A program made the position numbers and the translations under genes. From the NCBI GenBank assembly GCA_035519355.1, contig DATIWM010000245.1, positions 1 through 8,494 of the forward strand: 8,494 bases of DNA, in the 5' to 3' direction. Below the pieces are notes generated by a model, which worked only from the letters and a program-made list of their open reading frames with translations, did no database searches and was not told the DNA's origin. The number at the start of each line of letters is the position of its first letter. Within the stretch, counting starts at the first letter, position 1. Of the stretch, positions 6,473 through 8,494 are shown one piece after another. This DNA comes from DAOMFB01 sp035519355 (GTDB lineage Bacteria > Acidobacteriota > Thermoanaerobaculia > UBA5066).

Positions 6473-7449
6473 GCCCGCTCCGCGAGCCGGCCCGAGACGA
6501 TCGCCGCGAGCGAGCGGATGAACTCGGGGTGGTCGTTGAGCCCCTCGGTGACGACGTAGTGCGGAATGCCCAGCTTCGCCGCCTCCTCGCCGTAGAGGAG
6601 CCGGCACTCGTAGAGCGTCTCGACGTGGTCCGAGACGAAGGCGACCGGGACGACGACCACCTGTTTCACCCCGTCGGCCGCCAGCTCCTTCAGGACGTCT
6701 CCGGTCGACGGCGTGAGCCACGGCAACGGTCCCACCTTCGACTGGTAGCCGATCCGGCTGCGGTAGCGGCCCGCGAGCGCGGCCTGGATCGCTGCGACCG
6801 TCAGGTCGACGTGCCGGGGATAGGGATCCTTCTTCTTCTCGACCGTCGCCACCGGAAGGGAATGAGCCGAGTAGAGGAGAACGGTCTTCGACGGGTCGGG
6901 ATCGGGGAGCGTGGCCGCCGCCGCCCGGATCCGATCGGCATGGGCGGCGATGAAGTGCGGCTCCTCGTACCAGGCGTCGGGAGCGTCGAGCCGTTCGGGG
7001 TTCCAGCTTCTCCGGGAGAGCGCCCGACTCACGCGGTCGAAGGAGCTCCGCGTCGTCGTGACGGAGTACTGCGGGTAGAGCGGGAGGACCACGAGACAGG
7101 TCACGCCCGCGCTCTCCAGCTCCCGGAGCGCCTCCTCGACCGTCGGCTCCGAGCAGGTCATCCCGACCCGGACGAAGGCGGGCGTCCCGCCCGCGAGAAG
7201 CTCCCGTTCGAGGAGCTCGGCCTGCCGGCGCGACCAGCGGCGGATGGGTGACCAGCCGATCCGCTCGTAGGTGAGAGCCGCCTTCGGTGCGCGCGCCACC
7301 GCGATGAGGAAGGCGACGATCTGCCGGAGGGGCCAGGGGAGCGAGATGATCTCCGGGTCGGCGAAGAGCTCGTAGAGGAAGGGGCGCAGCTCCTCGCGCT
7401 TCTCCGGCCCGCCGAGCTGGACCAGAAGGACCCCGACCCGGCCGGCCAC
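6469..7449 (-). CDS. hemH: Ferrochelatase
   Basis: Inserts Fe2+ into the porphyrin ring at the end of heme synthesis, in the cytoplasm or at the membrane face. The 326 residues match the usual bacterial length. Motifs visible are LLVQLGGPE (8-16), VVLPLYPQYS (120-129), LLYSAHSLP (191-199) with the metal-site His196, YQSKVGPLPWLTPST (235-249), and SDHVETLYE (273-281) with the catalytic-site Glu277. There is no C-terminal cysteine cluster, so the [2Fe-2S] form is unlikely. The GTG at 7449 directly follows the hemN stop (TAG, 7452-7450) with no gap and has GAGGA 8 bases upstream. The gene ends in a 4-base overlap with hemY. The fold is shared with coproporphyrin ferrochelatase (CpfC) of the Gram-positive route; HemN next door favours protoporphyrin as substrate. 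Confidence 0.96.
   Translation of the reverse strand: MAGRVGVLLVQLGGPEKREELRPFLYELFADPEIISLPWPLRQIVAFLIAVARAPKAALTYERIGWSPIRRWSRRQAELLERELLAGGTPAFVRVGMTCSEPTVEEALRELESAGVTCLVVLPLYPQYSVTTTRSSFDRVSRALSRRSWNPERLDAPDAWYEEPHFIAAHADRIRAAAATLPDPDPSKTVLLYSAHSLPVATVEKKKDPYPRHVDLTVAAIQAALAGRYRSRIGYQSKVGPLPWLTPSTGDVLKELAADGVKQVVVVPVAFVSDHVETLYECRLLYGEEAAKLGIPHYVVTEGLNDHPEFIRSLAAIVSGRLAERA
6478..6481 (-). promoter_or_regulatory. Ribosome binding site for hemY
   Basis: GGAG lies 5 bases before the GTG at 6472-6470, inside the 3' end of hemH. It supports this GTG over alternatives; the same frame stays open far upstream (to 8092) without any protein-like sequence before the Rossmann motif. Confidence 0.6.
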
Positions 7450-8494
7450 CTAGAGCGTCCTCGAGAAGATCTTGGGGGCGTCGTCGGCCTTCTTCTCGAG
7501 GTAGGCGTCGAAGAGCATGGCGGCGTTCCGGATGAAGATCCGCCCCATCGCGGTCACGCGGATCTCGTCGTCCGTGTGGACGACCATGCCGTCGGCGACG
7601 AAGCCGGGGAGCTTCGACTCGGCCGTGGCGAAGGTCTCGTCGAACGAGGCGAGGCCGAACTCCCGTTCGATCTCCCTCTTCTTGACGACGCAGTGGCAGA
7701 GGAGCCGCATGATGACCTCGCGGCGGAGGACGTCGTCGTCCGTGAGGCGGTGGCCCCGGATCGTCGAGAAGCGGCCTTCCGCCGTCGCCGCGTGGTACGC
7801 GGCGTAGTCCTTCGTGTTCTGGACGTACGCGTCGTCCACCGACCCGATGGACGAGATGCCGAGGCCGTAGAGGTCGCAGCCGGCCCGCGTCGTATAGCCC
7901 TGAAAATTGCGGTGGAGCGTCCGGTCGACCTGGGCCTTGACGATTTCGTCGTGCGGCAGGGCGAAATGGTCCATGCCGATGTAGACGTAGCCCGCCGAGA
8001 CGAACCGCTCGATCCCGGAGACGAAGATGGCGAACTTTTCGGTCCCCTCCGGCAGGTGGGCCGCCAGGACGCGCTGCGGGCGCTTCAGCCACGGGACATG
8101 GGCGTACGAGTACATCGCGACGCGATCCGGCCGCAGCGTGAGGACCTCCTCGACGCTCTTCTCGAAGCCCGCGCGGCGCTGGCCCGGCAGTCCGTAGATC
8201 ATGTCGAGATTGACCGACTGGTAGCCCAGAGAGCGGGCGGCGTCCACCAGCTCCTTCGTCATGTCGAAGGGCTGGACCCGGTTGACCAGCTCCTGCACTT
8301 CCGGATCGAAGTCCTGCACGCCCATCGAGACCCGGTTGAACCCGCGCTTCCTGAGGACCGCGAGGTGCTCCGGTGTCGTGACGCGCGGGTCGATCTCGAC
8401 GGAGACCTCCGCGTCTCCCGCCGGCCGGAAGGACTCCAGCAGGTGGTGCGCGAGCCGGTCGGCCTGTGAGGGGGAGAGGTAGGTCGGCGTGCCG
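7450..8494 (-). CDS. hemN: Oxygen-independent coproporphyrinogen III oxidase (radical SAM), 5' end outside window
   Basis: Oxidatively decarboxylates two propionates of coproporphyrinogen III to vinyls, giving protoporphyrinogen IX, using S-adenosylmethionine radical chemistry without oxygen. The frame is open to the window edge, giving 347 visible residues of an expected 450-460. The first visible residues are GTPTYLSPSQ, and the ATG at 8325 is internal (SMGVQDF). Signature segments are MGVQDF, MIYGLPGQ, MYSYAHVPWLK, YIGMDHFALPHDE, LHRNFQGYTTRAGCD, and a C-terminal VTAMGRIFIRNAAMLFDAYL. GMDHFA and HRNFQGYTT mark genuine HemN of the E. coli type rather than the heme chaperone HemW. The CxxxCxxC iron-sulfur motif would lie just outside the window, so it is not confirmed. 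It is the most upstream visible gene of the heme block, and its TAG abuts the hemH GTG. Confidence 0.96.
   Translation of the reverse strand, partial: GTPTYLSPSQADRLAHHLLESFRPAGDAEVSVEIDPRVTTPEHLAVLRKRGFNRVSMGVQDFDPEVQELVNRVQPFDMTKELVDAARSLGYQSVNLDMIYGLPGQRRAGFEKSVEEVLTLRPDRVAMYSYAHVPWLKRPQRVLAAHLPEGTEKFAIFVSGIERFVSAGYVYIGMDHFALPHDEIVKAQVDRTLHRNFQGYTTRAGCDLYGLGISSIGSVDDAYVQNTKDYAAYHAATAEGRFSTIRGHRLTDDDVLRREVIMRLLCHCVVKKREIEREFGLASFDETFATAESKLPGFVADGMVVHTDDEIRVTAMGRIFIRNAAMLFDAYLEKKADDAPKIFSRTL
7458..7462 (-). promoter_or_regulatory. Ribosome binding site for hemH
   Basis: GAGGA within the final codons of hemN, with an 8-base spacer that includes the hemN stop before the GTG at 7449-7447. It is the best Shine-Dalgarno match in the operon and fixes the hemH start. 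Confidence 0.65.

Noticed and set aside
5225..6559. A 444-codon open frame on the plus strand, antisense to hemY
   Set aside because: Low-complexity Arg/Glu/Ala composition with no motif, lying over hemY, whose FAD motifs are clear.
6473..8092. Upstream extension of the hemY frame to give a 1006-residue fusion protein
   Set aside because: The extra sequence covers hemH and part of hemN in another frame, has no domain-like sequence, and the GTG at 6472 with GGAG upstream puts the FAD motif at the usual N-terminal position.

Overview
This is a gene-dense, GC-rich window with seven protein-coding genes, two of them cut by the window edges. The longest non-coding gap is 10 bases (1000-1009). I see no RNA gene, mobile element, CRISPR array or clear promoter. 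The GC-rich third codon positions, the Sec-exported TPR protein and the heme gene set suggest a GC-rich, respiring Gram-negative-type bacterium. Acidobacteriota or Myxococcota would fit, but this placement is an impression from protein style and is low confidence.

Left half, plus strand (1-3278): the 3' part of an NAD(P)-type aldehyde dehydrogenase; an exported TPR protein with a C-terminal alpha/beta-hydrolase-like domain that seems to have lost its catalytic Ser and His; and a complete DegT/DnrJ/EryC1/StrS (ArnB-like) PLP aminotransferase. Gaps of 10 and 1 bases suggest one transcript, although no shared pathway is evident.

Right half, minus strand (8494 down to 3282): a heme biosynthesis operon read as hemN (5' end missing), hemH, hemY, then a short exported M1-family metallopeptidase. 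hemN and hemH abut with 0 bases between them. hemH/hemY share a 4-base GTGA overlap and hemY/peptidase a 4-base ATGA overlap, so the whole run looks translationally coupled. HemN makes protoporphyrinogen IX without oxygen, HemY oxidises it to protoporphyrin IX, and HemH inserts iron, so the last three steps of the protoporphyrin-dependent heme route lie together. The peptidase is the unexpected member.

The two blocks converge, with only 3 bases between their stop codons. The most notable observations are the double active-site loss in the exported hydrolase-like protein and the coupling of an M1 peptidase to the heme genes. I did not find a clearly new multi-gene system.
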